A stretch of DNA of 45,569 nt from Afipia sp. 64-13 (GTDB taxonomy: Bacteria > Pseudomonadota > Alphaproteobacteria > Rhizobiales > Xanthobacteraceae): NCBI GenBank assembly GCA_001897755.1, contig MKUJ01000003.1:233025-278593 (forward strand), given 5' to 3'. The notes below the pieces were generated by a model that did not search any database, was not told the origin of the DNA, and saw nothing but the letters and a program-made list of their open reading frames with translations. Positions 29,568 to 39,442 of this stretch are shown here, one piece after another (positions within the stretch are counted from its first letter, which is position 1; each line of letters starts with the position of its first letter). A program made the position numbers and the translations under genes.

Positions 29568-30935
29568 CTACAGCAAGGTCCCGCGCAGGATCAGCAGCGC
29601 CGTGCTGAAATAGATCATCAGGCCGGTGACATCGACCAGCGTGGCGACGAAGGGCGCGGAGGCGCTGGCGGGGTCGAAGCCGACCCGTTGCAGCGCGAAG
29701 GGCAGCATCGAGCCGACCACCGACCCGAAAGTCACCACGCCGATCAGCGCCGCGGCGACGGTGAGGCCGACCAGCAGCCAGTGCTCGCCATAATCGTAGA
29801 TGCCAAGCTTCTGCCACGCCACGATCCGGACGAGACCGATGACGCCGAGCCCGGCGCCAAGCAGCATCCCGGTCGGCAGTTCGCGCAGCATCACCCGCCA
29901 CCAGTCCGAGAGCCTGACATCGTGCAGCGCCAGCGCGCGGATCAGCAGCGAGGTCGCCTGCGAGCCGGAATTGCCGCCCGAGCTCATGATCAGCGGAATG
30001 AACAGCGTCAGCACCAGCGCCTTTTCCAGTTCGCCCTCGAAATGCTGCATCACGCTCGCGGTCAGCATCTCGCTGACGAACAGCACCGCCAGCCAGACGC
30101 CGCGCTTGCGGATCATGTCGCCGAGGCCGATCTGCAGATACGGCTCCTCGATCGCCTCCATGCCGCCGAACTTCTGCACGTCCTCGGTATTCTCCTCGAT
30201 GATCGCGTCGATCACGTCGTCGAAGGTGACGATGCCGAGCAGATGGCCGGTCTTGTCCACCACCGGCACGGCGAGAAGATCGTGCCGGGCGATCAGCCGC
30301 GCCACGTCCTCGCGGTCCGCCAGCGGCAGCGTGGTGATCGGCGCCACGGCGAGCGATCCGACGCTCGCGGACGGCTCGCCGAGGATCAGCCGGCGCAGCG
30401 AAAACGCCCCGACCAGACGGCGGGTGTAAGGATCGAGCAGATAGATCGCATAGACTGTCTCGCGGGTGCGCTCGACCTGGCGGATGTGCTGCAGGGTGCG
30501 CTCCACCGTCCAGTTGCTCGGCACGCTGACGAATTCGGTCGTCATCATCGCGCCGGCGGTGTTGTCCGGATAGGACAGCAGGCTGGTGATGGTGGTCCGC
30601 GAGGCCTCGTCGAGGCCCTGCATCAGTTCGCCGCGCAGCGGATCGCGCAACTGCTGGATCAGGTCCGCGGCCATGTCCGCCGACATGCCCGCGAGCAGCG
30701 TGGCGGCAAGATCGCGCGGCAACGCCTCGATGATCTCGGCGCCGAAATCGAGTTCGGGCTTGTCGAGAATCTCGATGGCGGTCTCGCGCGGCACCAGCCG
30801 CAACACCTCCGCCGATTCTTCGGGCGTCAGTTTGTTGAGGACGTCGACCGTATCGGCGGTGTGCTCGCCGATCACGCCCGCGGCGATGACAGCCGCGTTA
30901 AAACCACCCTCGGAGATCGTGTGGATATCCGTCAT
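29568..30935 (-). CDS. mgtE: Magnesium transporter MgtE
   Basis: 455 residues. An N-terminal superhelical domain (~15-130, [19 protein letters not shown]) precedes two CBS domains (~135-260: [20 protein letters not shown] and [20 protein letters not shown]), which close the channel when they bind Mg2+. Five TM helices follow, with the pore signature [20 protein letters not shown] in the conserved position. The inner-membrane protein imports Mg2+. Starts at ATG 30935 with AAGGTGA as the Shine-Dalgarno. The leader can fold so that this site is paired (30936-30977), and an upstream element (30999-31010) can pair with the inner hairpin instead, suggesting control at the RNA level. Confidence 0.95.
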   Translation of the reverse strand: MTDIHTISEGGFNAAVIAAGVIGEHTADTVDVLNKLTPEESAEVLRLVPRETAIEILDKPELDFGAEIIEALPRDLAATLLAGMSADMAADLIQQLRDPLRGELMQGLDEASRTTITSLLSYPDNTAGAMMTTEFVSVPSNWTVERTLQHIRQVERTRETVYAIYLLDPYTRRLVGAFSLRRLILGEPSASVGSLAVAPITTLPLADREDVARLIARHDLLAVPVVDKTGHLLGIVTFDDVIDAIIEENTEDVQKFGGMEAIEEPYLQIGLGDMIRKRGVWLAVLFVSEMLTASVMQHFEGELEKALVLTLFIPLIMSSGGNSGSQATSLLIRALALHDVRLSDWWRVMLRELPTGMLLGAGLGVIGLVRIVAWQKLGIYDYGEHWLLVGLTVAAALIGVVTFGSVVGSMLPFALQRVGFDPASASAPFVATLVDVTGLMIYFSTALLILRGTLL

Positions 30936-31010
30936 GACTCACCTTCGAGAACTGCCGACAACGGCAGGCGGTGAGCCTCAAGCGCTCAGACCGCACGGGC
31001 CGCTGTCGGC
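30936..31010 (-). promoter_or_regulatory. Candidate cis-regulatory RNA in the mgtE leader
   Basis: Structure 1, in RNA sense: GGCUCACC (30977-30970) pairs with GGUGAGUC (30943-30936), 8 bp including one G-U, and encloses inner hairpin CUGCCG-UUGU-CGGCAG. The outer stem covers the Shine-Dalgarno AAGGUGA directly before AUG. Structure 2: upstream GCCGACAGCGGC (31010-30999) pairs over 12 bp (one G-U) with GCCGUUGUCGGC (30965-30954), which destroys the inner hairpin. The two cannot coexist. Not recognised as the M-box or any other Mg2+ riboswitch known to me. Confidence 0.5.
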
Positions 31011-31177
31011 AAAGTACGTTGACTGTCGCTTGGCATGATTAGAGGTTTCCAGTGACATGACGCACGGCCGCAGAGCCGCGCGCCACTTGACGCTGACATG
31101 GGCTCTTGCCCTGCCCCCGTCAAGAAAAATCGCAATCCGCAACGAAAGCGTGAGACCGGCGTGACGGAGAACCGCGC

Positions 31178-31924
31178 TCAACCCGCCATTTTGGCGGCAA
31201 GGGCGTCGGAGATCTCGAAATTGGCGTAGACGTTCTGCACGTCGTCATGCTCGTTGAGCAGGTCAAGCAGCTTGATCAGCTTCTCGCCGACCTCGTCGCT
31301 GACCGCGATGTTGTTCTGCGGCTTCCAGGTCAGCGCCGCCTTGCGCGGCTCGCCGAATTTGGCTTCGAGCCCCTTGGCCACGTCACGGAAGGTGTCCTGC
31401 GAGGCGTAGACCTCGTGGCCGCTCTCGGACGACACCACGTCGTCCGCGCCGGCCTCGATCGCCGCTTCCAGCATGTCGTCGGCGGAAGCCTTGTCGGCGT
31501 CGTATTCGACAACCCCGAGATGATCGAACATGAACGAAACCGAGCCGGTTTCGCCGAGATTGCCGCCGGCCTTGGTGAAATAGGAGCGGATGTCGGAGGC
31601 GGCGCGGTTGCGGTTGTCGGTCAGCGCCTCGACGATCACCGCGACACCGCCGGGACCGTAGCCCTCGTAGCGGATCTCGTCATAGTTCTCGGCATCGCCG
31701 CCGATCGCCTTCTTGATGGCGCGCTCGATGTTGTCCTTGGGCATGTTCTCGGCGCGGGCCGCGACCACGGCGGCGCGCAGGCGCGGGTTCATCGCGGGAT
31801 CGGGCGTGCCGAGCTTGGCGGCGACGGTGATTTCGCGCGCGAGCTTGGAGAACATCTTGGAGCGCATCGCGTCCTGCTTGCCCTTGCGGTGCATGATGTT
31901 CTTGAATTGGGAATGGCCGGCCAT
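31178..31924 (-). CDS. yebC: YebC/PmpR family protein (translation/transcription factor)
   Basis: 248 residues, full length. The N-terminal [20 protein letters not shown] and the segment [18 protein letters not shown] are diagnostic of the family, as is the acidic C-terminal domain ([17 protein letters not shown]). Members were described as DNA-binding regulators (PmpR) and more recently as ribosome-associated factors that relieve stalling. In many bacteria yebC directly precedes ruvC; here mgtE lies between them. The promoter must be within the 98 bp separating it from the metallophosphoesterase gene, or the two may be co-transcribed. Confidence 0.96.
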   Translation of the reverse strand: MAGHSQFKNIMHRKGKQDAMRSKMFSKLAREITVAAKLGTPDPAMNPRLRAAVVAARAENMPKDNIERAIKKAIGGDAENYDEIRYEGYGPGGVAVIVEALTDNRNRAASDIRSYFTKAGGNLGETGSVSFMFDHLGVVEYDADKASADDMLEAAIEAGADDVVSSESGHEVYASQDTFRDVAKGLEAKFGEPRKAALTWKPQNNIAVSDEVGEKLIKLLDLLNEHDDVQNVYANFEISDALAAKMAG

Positions 31925-32022
31925 GCGGAAGGTCTCTCTCGAGCGCTATTCTGGATGTGAAAATAGGTGTCGGGCCTTATAGGCCCGGACCATGCAAAAT
32001 TAAAGCGCCGAGCGGCCGCCGG

Positions 32023-32850
32023 TCAGGCCGGAATCCAGAATCCCGGCAGCGCCGGGTCCAGCCCCGGGCCGATGCGGACCGGCGCCGCGCGCATGGCGAG
32101 GCCGGTGGCGTCGTCGGTTTCCACCGCGAGCCCGCTCAGCGCCCCCCGCCCGTCGGCCGCCGTATAGCGCGCCGCCGGATAGCCGCGCAGGAAGCGCCCC
32201 AGCGGCTCCTCGCGGTCCATGCCGATGATCGATTCATAATCGCCGGTCATGCCCGCATCGCTCATATAGGCGGTGCCGTTCGGCAGGATGCGGTGATCGG
32301 CGGTCGGCACATGGGTATGGGTGCCGACGACCAGGCTGGCGCGGCCGTCGCAGAAATAGCCCATCGCCTGCTTCTCGCTGGTCGCCTCGCCATGGAAGTC
32401 GATCACGATGGCGTCGACCGCCTCCCCCAGCGGGCAGGCGCCGAGTTCGCGCTCGATCACGGCGAACGGGTCGTCGCAGGGCTGCATGAAGATGCGGCCG
32501 ATGCCGTTGATCACCAGCGCACGCTTGCCGGTGCGGGTCTCGACCAGGGCGGAGCCGCGCCCCGGCGTGCCGGGCGCGAAATTCGCCGGCCGGATCAGCC
32601 GCGGCGCACGCTCGATGAACACCAGCGCCTCGCGCTGGTCCCAGGAATGATTGCCGAGAGTGACGACATCGGCGCCGGCGTCGATCAGCTCCTGATAGAT
32701 CGTCTCGGTGATGCCGAAGCCGCCGGCGGCATTCTCGCCGTTGACCACGACGAGATCGAGCGTCCAGTCGCGGATCAGGCCGGGCAGCGTGTCGTTGAAT
32801 ACAGTGCGGCCGCTGCGCCCGACCACATCTCCGACGAACAGGATACGCAC
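32023..32850 (-). CDS. TIGR00282 family (YmdB-like) metallophosphoesterase
   Basis: 275 residues. Metal-binding motifs in order: ILFVGDVVGRSGR (start), VVNGENAAGGFGI, VTLGNHSWDQ, IVIDFHGEATSEKQAMGYF and VVGTHTHVPTADH. These match the TIGR00282/YmdB family, whose characterised members hydrolyse 2',3'-cyclic nucleotides. The likely GTG start at 32850 lies two bases after the stop of the 5-FCL gene with GGAGG inside that gene's end, so the two are translationally linked. Cytosolic. The role in alphaproteobacteria is unclear. Confidence 0.93.
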   Translation of the reverse strand: MRILFVGDVVGRSGRTVFNDTLPGLIRDWTLDLVVVNGENAAGGFGITETIYQELIDAGADVVTLGNHSWDQREALVFIERAPRLIRPANFAPGTPGRGSALVETRTGKRALVINGIGRIFMQPCDDPFAVIERELGACPLGEAVDAIVIDFHGEATSEKQAMGYFCDGRASLVVGTHTHVPTADHRILPNGTAYMSDAGMTGDYESIIGMDREEPLGRFLRGYPAARYTAADGRGALSGLAVETDDATGLAMRAAPVRIGPGLDPALPGFWIPA

Positions 32851-32851
32851 G

Positions 32852-33448
32852 CTACGAAGGCCTCCGCAAATCGATCACCTCTTTGTCCGTTAGCACAAGA
32901 TCGAGCCGCGCGTCGTGCTCCGATGACGGCACGCGCTCGATTTCCTGCACGGCAAAGCCGACGCCGATCGCGACGATCGACTTCGAGGATCGCAACCGTT
33001 CAAGCGTGCGATCGTAATAGCCCGCGCCATAGCCGATGCGATGGCCTTCGCGATCGAACGCGGCGAACGGCACCAGGAGGATGTCCGGCTCGACCTGCGG
33101 CGCGGTCATCACCGGCTCGCGCGTCCCGTAAGATCCGCGCACCAGCGGCGCGTCGGGCGCCCATTGCCGGAATACCAGCGGCTGGCCGCGCCCGTTGACC
33201 ACCGGCAGCGCCAGCGTCGCGCCCGCATCCGACAGCACATGCATCAGCGGCATCGGATCGATCTCGCCGCGGATCGGGAAATAGCCGGAGACGATGACGC
33301 CGCGCGCGACAGCGATCGGCAGGGTCAATTCCGACAGACGGCGCGCCGCGCCAAGACGCTCCGCCACGCCCAGCGCATCGCGCCGCGCCAGCGCGACCTG
33401 CCGCAAACTGTCCTTGTCGGAGGAGGAAATCCCGTCGCCGTCCAGCAT
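32852..33448 (-). CDS. 5-formyltetrahydrofolate cyclo-ligase
   Basis: 198 residues from ATG 33448. ATP-dependent conversion of 5-formyl-THF to 5,10-methenyl-THF. Motifs: the Lys-rich N-terminal KDSLRQVALARRDAL, SGYFPIRGEIDP, and the C-terminal DREGHRIGYGAGYYDRTLER, which contains the phosphate-binding GYGxGYYDR. An upstream in-frame extension to 33499 has no family similarity. The 6S RNA gene lies directly upstream on the same strand, an arrangement conserved from gammaproteobacteria (ssrS-ygfA) to alphaproteobacteria. Confidence 0.93.
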   Translation of the reverse strand: MLDGDGISSSDKDSLRQVALARRDALGVAERLGAARRLSELTLPIAVARGVIVSGYFPIRGEIDPMPLMHVLSDAGATLALPVVNGRGQPLVFRQWAPDAPLVRGSYGTREPVMTAPQVEPDILLVPFAAFDREGHRIGYGAGYYDRTLERLRSSKSIVAIGVGFAVQEIERVPSSEHDARLDLVLTDKEVIDLRRPS

Positions 33449-33563
33449 CGTCGGTGCCGCCGTCTTCCCGATCAGCGCCAATCGCGAACGCAGAAGCAAG
33501 ACCGCGCGTGCCGATGCGGCGCATGCCTTCTGCGATGTCCGGGATCAGCCCATGCCCCATCAA

Positions 33564-33722
33564 GTGCGAAGCCGCAGACGCCGTTGAAGCGCTCGATCCC
33601 GGAGACCTACCTAAGTAGGTGGGCACCATGTGACCGGATCCACGGACCCGGCCAGGGACAGTTCCCTTGAGATCGATAAGGCCCCGGGGAATTATGGCTC
33701 CTGACGCGCGCCACAGCCTCGC
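33564..33722 (-). ncRNA. ssrS: 6S RNA
   Basis: About 158 nt between zapA and the 5-FCL gene, the conserved genomic position of 6S RNA. In RNA sense, the ends pair as GCUGUGGCGC (33717-33708) with GCGUCUGCGGC (33581-33571), 10 bp with one bulged U. A second helix joins AUUCCCCGGGG with UCUCCGGGAU around an open middle. Apical stems CCGGGUCC/GGAUCCGG and ACCUAC-UUAG-GUAGGU follow. The stretch reading CUUAUCGAUCUCAAGGGAAC then UGUCCCUGGCC agrees with my recollection of alphaproteobacterial 6S RNAs. It binds sigma-70 RNA polymerase as a promoter mimic. The exact ends are estimates. Confidence 0.75.
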
Positions 33723-33785
33723 GGGGCCAATGTAGCGACGATCCCGCGCTGCCGCCAGCGGCGCTGGGGATGAAATTGCGCTCGG

Positions 33786-34169
33786 TCAACCGAGCGCCAC
33801 GCCGTGACCGAGCGGGCGGTTGAGCTCGCGCGTCATCCGCTCGATGCGGTCGGAGGCGGCATTGAGCGCGTTGGCGACCGCGGTCTGGGTCGCGCGCGCC
33901 CGGTCGGTCGCCGCGACGCGGACCTCGCGCAACGCCTCGACCTCCTCCTGCAACCCGCGAATCCGCCGCTCGGCGTCGATCAGCTCGTCGGCGATCATCA
34001 GCGAAGCCATCACGGTGAGGCGCTGGTCGCCGATCTCGCCGAACTTGCCCCGCAGATTGGCGACGCGGGTCTCCAGCGTCTCGGCGAGCCGCAGCAGCCG
34101 GGTCTCCTGCCCCGCCTCGCAGGCCATGCGGTATTGCCGGCCGTTGATGGTGACGTTGATGTGGTTCAT
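33786..34169 (-). CDS. zapA: Cell division protein ZapA
   Basis: 127 residues. The N-terminal MNHINVTINGRQYRMACEAG and the region LRLAETLETRVANLRGKFGE match ZapA, which binds and bundles FtsZ filaments at the division ring; the C-terminal half is a long coiled coil (DELIDAERRIRGLQEEVEAL). The start at ATG 34169 is the family start; an open frame three codons longer exists. A perfect 16-bp inverted repeat lies directly upstream (34181-34235) and may form a hairpin in the mRNA leader. It follows the DUF4164 gene and precedes 6S RNA. Confidence 0.92.
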   Translation of the reverse strand: MNHINVTINGRQYRMACEAGQETRLLRLAETLETRVANLRGKFGEIGDQRLTVMASLMIADELIDAERRIRGLQEEVEALREVRVAATDRARATQTAVANALNAASDRIERMTRELNRPLGHGVALG

Positions 34170-34180
34170 GGCTAGCATCC

Positions 34181-34235
34181 CGAATCCGAAGTTCGCCTCG
34201 TTTTGTACCGCGCCCTCAAGCGAACTTCGGATTCG
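34181..34235 (-). promoter_or_regulatory. Perfect 16-bp inverted repeat in the zapA leader
   Basis: Arm CGAATCCGAAGTTCGC (34181-34196) is exactly inverted at 34220-34235, with a 23-base spacer. GCTAGC occurs outside both arms (34171-34176 and 34243-34248), giving a further 6-bp pairing option. The proximal arm ends 11 bases before the zapA start codon. A leader hairpin, a DNA-bound palindrome or a mobile repeat are all possible. Confidence 0.6.
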
Positions 34236-34263
34236 AAAGGACGCTAGCTAATTATAAATTCCC

Positions 34264-34334
34264 GTGCGGTTTTGGTTTGCAAGTCCGCAACCGGACATGC
34301 CGGACCCGCGATGCGGGCTTGCAAACCACCGCAC
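34264..34334 (-). terminator. Large hairpin at the end of the DUF4164 gene
   Basis: Bases 34264-34289 pair with 34312-34334: GTGCGGT/ACCGCAC, a 3-base bulge, then GGTTTGCAAG/CTTGCAAACC and CCGCA/TGCGG with one mismatch. The loop contains a small CCGGACATGCCGG palindrome. The stem starts at the DUF4164 stop codon. A U-tract is lacking, so it may be a processing or stabilising hairpin rather than a true terminator. Confidence 0.5.
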
Positions 34335-34672
34335 TAGTCTCCCGTTGCGATCACGGACCGGATGGTGTCGATGGCAACGTCGAGCCGCTGCGCGATCTCC
34401 CGGTTGGCCCGCTCCATTTCGCGGGAACGAACCAGCGACCCATCGAGTTCATGAGCCAGGCGCGAGCGATCCGCCCCCAGCGACTGGATGCGGGCGGCAA
34501 GCTCGTCTCCGGTGCGGTCGGATTCGCGGCGCCGCTCCACCGCGCTCTCCAGCGCGTCGAGCGCGGCGGCCAGACGCCGTGTCGCGAGCTCGATATCGCT
34601 GGGGCCGGACGACGCCGCGGCGTCGTGGGCCGTCTCGCGGGCTGCAAGGCCGTGGGAAGCACGTTCGGGCAT
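34334..34672 (-). CDS. DUF4164 domain-containing coiled-coil protein
   Basis: 112 residues. Almost wholly helical and coiled-coil: IELATRRLAAALDALESAVE, then SRLAHELDGSLVRSREMERA and NREIAQRLDVAIDTIRSVIA, which is the DUF4164 pattern. No signal peptide or TM segment. DUF4164 genes in Rhizobiales usually lie directly upstream of zapA, as here, so a link to cell division or FtsZ regulation is a reasonable inference. The start at ATG 34672 has a weak Shine-Dalgarno. Upstream, 268 bp separate it from the divergent transketolase gene. Confidence 0.82.
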   Translation of the reverse strand: MPERASHGLAARETAHDAAASSGPSDIELATRRLAAALDALESAVERRRESDRTGDELAARIQSLGADRSRLAHELDGSLVRSREMERANREIAQRLDVAIDTIRSVIATGD

Positions 34673-34940
34673 GCGCGCACCATACTTTCTGTTCGATGGA
34701 ACGCCGTGCGGCGTCCCAGGGAGAAACACGGCCCCGAATCAGACGGAAAATCTGCCGCTGACAGGCATTTAGCCGTGAAAATGCCGTGTCGAAAACAGCC
34801 AACGCGCCCCACTCGCCGAGCTATGCACCGTTAAGCGAAAGGGCCGCGCCGAACGGGACCCAACTTCCTTGGACTCGGCCGTTTCGGGGTGCTATCCAGC
34901 CCGCCGTGATGGCTTTTCATCCTTAATCCAGCGAGAATTC

Positions 34941-36950
34941 ATGACGTCCCAGGCCGCAACTCCGCACGTCGATTCCTCCCGCATGGCCAATGCCATCCGC
35001 GCCCTGGCGATGGACGCCGTCGAAAAGGCCAAATCCGGCCATCCGGGCCTGCCGATGGGCGCCGCCGACGTCGCCACGGTGCTGTTCACCCAGTTCCTGA
35101 AATTCGACGCCGTCGACCCGACCTGGCCCGACCGCGACCGTTTCGTGCTGTCCGCCGGCCACGGCTCGATGCTGCTCTATGCGCTGCTCTATCTGACCGG
35201 CAATCCGGACATGACCATCGAGCAGATCAAGCGCTTCCGTCAGCTTGACTCGCTGACCCCGGGACATCCGGAGAACTTCCTCACCTCCGGCGTCGAAACC
35301 ACCACCGGCCCGCTCGGCCAGGGCATCGCCACCGCGGTCGGCATGGCGCTCGCCGAGCGCCGCCTCGAGGCGGAATTCGGTGGCGACATCGTCGATCACC
35401 ACACTTACGTGCTCGCCTCCGATGGCGATTTGATGGAAGGCATCAGCCAGGAAGCGATCGCCTTCGCCGGCCATCTCAAGCTCAACCGCCTGATCGTGCT
35501 CTACGACGACAACGGCATCTCGATCGACGGCTCGATCTCGCTGTCGGACTCGGTCGATCAGGTAAAGCGGTTCCAGTCCGCCGGCTGGGCCTCCGAACAT
35601 GTCGACGGCCACAACCCGCAGGCCATCGCCGACGCCATCCGGCGCGCGCAGGCCTCCGACCGTCCGACCATGCTCGCCTGCAAGACCGTGATCGCGTTCG
35701 GCGCGCCGACCAAAGCGGGCTCGGAGAAGTCCCACGGCTCGCCGCTCGGCGCGGAAGAAATCGCCGGCGCGCGCAAGAAGCTCGGCTGGGACGCCCCGCC
35801 GTTCGAAATCCCGGCGGACATCCTCAATGCCTGGCGCGCGGCCGGCGCGCGCGGCAAGAACGCCCGCGACGAGTGGCACAAGCGGCTGGCGGGCAAGGCC
35901 GCCGGCGTGCGCAGCGAGTTCGAGCGCCGCACCAAGGGCGACCTGCCGGTCAAGGCGCTGGCCGACGCGGTCGCCGCCATGAAGGCGCAGCTTGCCGCCG
36001 CGCCGAAGGACATCGCCACCCGCACCGCCTCCGAGCACGCGCTCGATGTGCTGATCCCGGCAGTGCCGGAGATGATCGGCGGCTCGGCCGACCTCACCGG
36101 CTCCAACAACACCCGCGTCAAGGGCATGGTCGCGATCTCGCCGGGCAATTACGGCGGGCGCTACATCAATTACGGCATCCGCGAGCACGGCATGGCGGCG
36201 GCGATGAACGGCATCGCGCTGCATGGCGGCCTGATCCCGTATTCCGGAACCTTCCTGGTGTTCTCCGACTATCTGCGTCCGGCGCTGCGCCTTGCGGCGC
36301 TGATGGGCACGCGGGTGATCCACGTCCTGACCCATGACTCGATTGGTCTGGGCGAAGACGGCCCGACCCACCAGCCGGTCGAGCATCTGGCCGCGCTGCG
36401 CGCCATGCCCAATCTCAACGTATTCCGCCCGGCCGATACCGTGGAAACGCTCGAGTGCTGGCAGCTCGCGCTGGAATCGAAGCACCGTCCGAGCGTGCTG
36501 GCGCTGACCCGCCAGAACCTGCCGCAGCTTCGTCTCGTCAACGACGCCGCCAACAAATGCGCGGCCGGCGCCTATGAGATCGCCCCGGCCGAGGGCGAGG
36601 CCAAGGTCTCGATCTTCGCCTCCGGCTCCGAGGTCTCGCTGGCGGTCGAAGCGCAAAAGCAGCTCGCCGGGCGCGGCATCGCGACGCGGGTGGTGTCGGT
36701 GCCGTGCATGGACATCCTGCTCGAGAGCGACGCCGCCACGCGCGCCGCGATCATCGGCAACGCGCCGGTCAAGGTCGCAGTCGAAGCCGCGGTGCGCCAG
36801 GGCTGGGACGCGATCATCGGCGCCGACGGCATTTTCGTCGGCATGCACAGTTTCGGCGCCAGCGCGCCCTACAAGGAATTGTACAACCATTTCGGAATTA
36901 CGGCGGAGGCGGTGGCGCAGGCCGCCGAGGCACGCCTCAAGGCCCGGTAA
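34941..36950 (+). CDS. tkt: Transketolase
   Basis: 669 residues, full length. The N-terminal TPP domain has [20 protein letters not shown], the motif [14 protein letters not shown] with a later DDN completing the Mg-TPP site, and H/E residues in [20 protein letters not shown] (Glu deprotonating the thiazolium). The Pyr domain shows [20 protein letters not shown], and the C-terminal domain ends in [20 protein letters not shown]. It transfers two-carbon units in the pentose phosphate (or Calvin) pathway. The start at ATG 34941 is the family start. First of the run tkt-gap-pgk-fba, which would be one central carbon transcript with 61-126 bp gaps. No rubisco or phosphoribulokinase gene is in the window. 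Confidence 0.97.
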   Translation: MTSQAATPHVDSSRMANAIRALAMDAVEKAKSGHPGLPMGAADVATVLFTQFLKFDAVDPTWPDRDRFVLSAGHGSMLLYALLYLTGNPDMTIEQIKRFRQLDSLTPGHPENFLTSGVETTTGPLGQGIATAVGMALAERRLEAEFGGDIVDHHTYVLASDGDLMEGISQEAIAFAGHLKLNRLIVLYDDNGISIDGSISLSDSVDQVKRFQSAGWASEHVDGHNPQAIADAIRRAQASDRPTMLACKTVIAFGAPTKAGSEKSHGSPLGAEEIAGARKKLGWDAPPFEIPADILNAWRAAGARGKNARDEWHKRLAGKAAGVRSEFERRTKGDLPVKALADAVAAMKAQLAAAPKDIATRTASEHALDVLIPAVPEMIGGSADLTGSNNTRVKGMVAISPGNYGGRYINYGIREHGMAAAMNGIALHGGLIPYSGTFLVFSDYLRPALRLAALMGTRVIHVLTHDSIGLGEDGPTHQPVEHLAALRAMPNLNVFRPADTVETLECWQLALESKHRPSVLALTRQNLPQLRLVNDAANKCAAGAYEIAPAEGEAKVSIFASGSEVSLAVEAQKQLAGRGIATRVVSVPCMDILLESDAATRAAIIGNAPVKVAVEAAVRQGWDAIIGADGIFVGMHSFGASAPYKELYNHFGITAEAVAQAAEARLKAR

Positions 36951-37049
36951 ACCATTCCGGCCTTGGGCATTTCGGATGATTGCATCGTCGCGTCATTCGG
37001 GGCAAAACCGCCCTCGAAAATCGTCTTTGCGAAGTTGAGGAGAAGTTGA

Positions 37050-38057
37050 ATGGCAGTCCGGGTCGCAATCAATGGATTTGGCCGCATCGGCCGCAACATC
37101 CTGCGCGCAATCCATGAGTCCAAGCGCACCGACATCCAGGTTGTCGCCATCAACGATCTCGGTCCGGTCGAGACCAACGCGCATCTGCTGCGCTACGACT
37201 CGGTGCACGGCCGCTTCCCCGGCGAAGTGAAGGTCGACGGCGACACCATCGACATCGGCAACGGCAAGATCAAGGTCACCGCGATCAAGGATCCGACCAC
37301 GCTGCCGTGGAAGGAGCTCGACATCGACGTGGCGATGGAATGCACCGGCATCTTCACCTCGCGCGACAAGGCCGCGATGCATCTGACCGCCGGCGCCAAG
37401 CGCGTGCTGGTATCCGCGCCGGCCGACGGCGCCGACGCCACCATCGTCTACGGCGTCAACCACGACAAGCTGACCAAGGATCACACGGTGGTCTCGAACG
37501 GCTCCTGCACCACCAACTGCCTCGCGCCGGTGGCCAAGGTGCTGAACGACACCGTCGGCATCGAGACCGGCTTCATGACCACGGTGCACGCCTATACCGG
37601 CGACCAGCCGACCCTCGACACCATGCACAAGGATCTCTACCGCGCCCGCGCGGCGGGTCTGTCGATGATCCCGACCTCGACCGGCGCGGCCAAGGCGATC
37701 GGCCTCGTGCTGCCCGAACTGAACGGCAAGCTCGACGGCGTGTCGATCCGCGTGCCGACGCCGAACGTCTCGGTGATCGATCTCAAGATCGTCGCCAAGA
37801 GGCAGACCACCAAGGAAGAGATCAACGACGCCGTGCGCCGCGCCTCGCAGCAGCAGCTCAAGAACATCCTCGGCGTCACCGATCATCCGAACGTGTCGAT
37901 CGACTTCAACGGCGACCAGCATTCGTCGATCTTCGCGATGGACCAGACCAAGGTGCAGGGCGGCACGCTGGTGCGCGTGCTGTCGTGGTACGACAACGAG
38001 TGGGGCTTCTCCAACCGCATGGCGGACACCGCCGTGGCCATGGGCAAGCTGATCTAG
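37050..38057 (+). CDS. gap: Glyceraldehyde-3-phosphate dehydrogenase, type I
   Basis: 335 residues. Rossmann motif NGFGRIGR (8-15), the Asp in INDLGP (34-39) favouring NAD, and the catalytic Cys153 in [13 protein letters not shown] with partner His in HAYTGDQ. It oxidises glyceraldehyde-3-phosphate with phosphate to 1,3-bisphosphoglycerate. The start at ATG 37050 has GAGGAG seven bases upstream. It lies 99 bp after tkt and 126 bp before pgk. The pgk gap contains a GC-rich palindrome GCCGGC-CAC-GGCCGGC near 38083, possibly a weak attenuating hairpin. Confidence 0.97.
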   Translation: MAVRVAINGFGRIGRNILRAIHESKRTDIQVVAINDLGPVETNAHLLRYDSVHGRFPGEVKVDGDTIDIGNGKIKVTAIKDPTTLPWKELDIDVAMECTGIFTSRDKAAMHLTAGAKRVLVSAPADGADATIVYGVNHDKLTKDHTVVSNGSCTTNCLAPVAKVLNDTVGIETGFMTTVHAYTGDQPTLDTMHKDLYRARAAGLSMIPTSTGAAKAIGLVLPELNGKLDGVSIRVPTPNVSVIDLKIVAKRQTTKEEINDAVRRASQQQLKNILGVTDHPNVSIDFNGDQHSSIFAMDQTKVQGGTLVRVLSWYDNEWGFSNRMADTAVAMGKLI

Positions 38058-38183
38058 TTCGCATGCTCGTTCCTTGCGGCGCCGGCCACGGCCGGCACCC
38101 GGGAGCGAGGATCGTAGCTCTCCCCCATCTTGCGGCGGAGGCGAAGCGGCCGTCTCGAAGGATGAGGGCGACGGATATCCGAC

Positions 38184-39383
38184 ATGACCACATTCCGGAC
38201 TCTCGACGACGTTGACGTCAACAACAAGCGCGTACTGGTGCGCGTCGATCTCAACGTGCCGATGGACAACGGCCGGGTCTCGGACGCGACCCGCCTCGAG
38301 CGCGTCGCCAAGACCATCATCGAAATTTCGGAGAAAGGCGGCAAGGTCATCCTGTTGTCGCACTTCGGTCGCCCCAAGGGCGTCGATCCGAAAGCCTCGC
38401 TGAAGCCGGTCGCCGTCACGCTTGGCTATGTGCTGCGGCGGCATGTGGGCTTTGCGGATGATTGTATCGGCAAGGCTGCGCAGGACGCGGTCGCGGCGAT
38501 GAAGCCCGGCGACATCCTGTGCCTGGAGAACACCCGCTTCCATCCCGGCGAGGAGAAGAACGATCCGGCGTTCGTCGCGCAGCTCGCCAGTCTCGGCGAT
38601 ATCTGGGTCAACGACGCCTTCTCCTGCGCCCACCGCGCCCACGCCTCGACCGAAGGTCTCGGCCATGTGCTGCCGGCCTATGCCGGGCGCACCATGCAGG
38701 CCGAACTCGATGCGCTCGCCAAGGCGCTGGAAGCGCCGACCCATCCGGTGATCGCGATCATCGGCGGCGCCAAGGTCTCGACCAAGCTCGACCTTCTGGA
38801 AAACCTCGTCACCAAGGTCGACGCGCTGGTGATCGGCGGCGGCATGGCCAACACCTTCCTGCACGCGCAGGGCGTCAATGTCGGCAAGTCGCTGTGCGAG
38901 AAGGATCTCGCGCCGACCGCGCTGCGCATTCTCGACAGAGCGGAAGCGGCCAACTGCGCCATCATCCTGCCGGTGGACGCCGTGGTGGCGTTTCATTTCG
39001 AGGCCAACGCCCCCTCGCAGGCCTACGGACTCGACGCCATTCCCGGCGACGGCATGATCCTCGATGTCGGGCCGCGCTCGATCGACCGCATCCGCTCGGC
39101 GATCGACGACGCGGCGACGCTGGTCTGGAACGGCCCGGTCGGCGCCTTCGAGATCGCGCCGTTCGACCGCGGCACCGTGCAGGCGGCCAAACACGCCGCC
39201 GCGCGCACCAAGAGCGGCCATCTGATTTCGGTGGCGGGCGGCGGCGACACCGTCGCGGCGCTCAACCACGCCGGCGTCTCGTCGGATTTCACCTATGTCT
39301 CGACCGCCGGCGGCGCCTTCCTGGAATGGATGGAAGGAAAACCTTTGCCCGGCGTCGAGGTTCTACGCTCGACCCGAAACTGA
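38184..39383 (+). CDS. pgk: Phosphoglycerate kinase
   Basis: 399 residues, the usual length. The N-terminal [19 protein letters not shown] is the substrate-binding signature, followed by [10 protein letters not shown], the arginine segment [15 protein letters not shown], the hinge [14 protein letters not shown], and the C-terminal nucleotide loop [16 protein letters not shown]. It transfers phosphate from 1,3-bisphosphoglycerate to ADP. The start at ATG 38184 is the family start ([12 protein letters not shown]); the Shine-Dalgarno is weak. It is followed 59 bp later by the aldolase gene. Confidence 0.97.
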   Translation: MTTFRTLDDVDVNNKRVLVRVDLNVPMDNGRVSDATRLERVAKTIIEISEKGGKVILLSHFGRPKGVDPKASLKPVAVTLGYVLRRHVGFADDCIGKAAQDAVAAMKPGDILCLENTRFHPGEEKNDPAFVAQLASLGDIWVNDAFSCAHRAHASTEGLGHVLPAYAGRTMQAELDALAKALEAPTHPVIAIIGGAKVSTKLDLLENLVTKVDALVIGGGMANTFLHAQGVNVGKSLCEKDLAPTALRILDRAEAANCAIILPVDAVVAFHFEANAPSQAYGLDAIPGDGMILDVGPRSIDRIRSAIDDAATLVWNGPVGAFEIAPFDRGTVQAAKHAAARTKSGHLISVAGGGDTVAALNHAGVSSDFTYVSTAGGAFLEWMEGKPLPGVEVLRSTRN

Positions 39384-39442
39384 CAGTCGCAAGGCGCGCC
39401 GGCCGGATTCCGGCGGCGCCGCAACACGGAGAACAGGCAGAC

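Noticed and set aside
30936-31177. M-box (ykoK) or other named Mg2+ riboswitch at mgtE
   Set aside because: The sequence does not show the conserved M-box core; only the unnamed two-state structure is supported.
30978-31181. 67-codon open frame upstream of mgtE
   Set aside because: It overlaps the yebC stop and the mgtE leader structure, and shows no similarity or ribosome-binding site.
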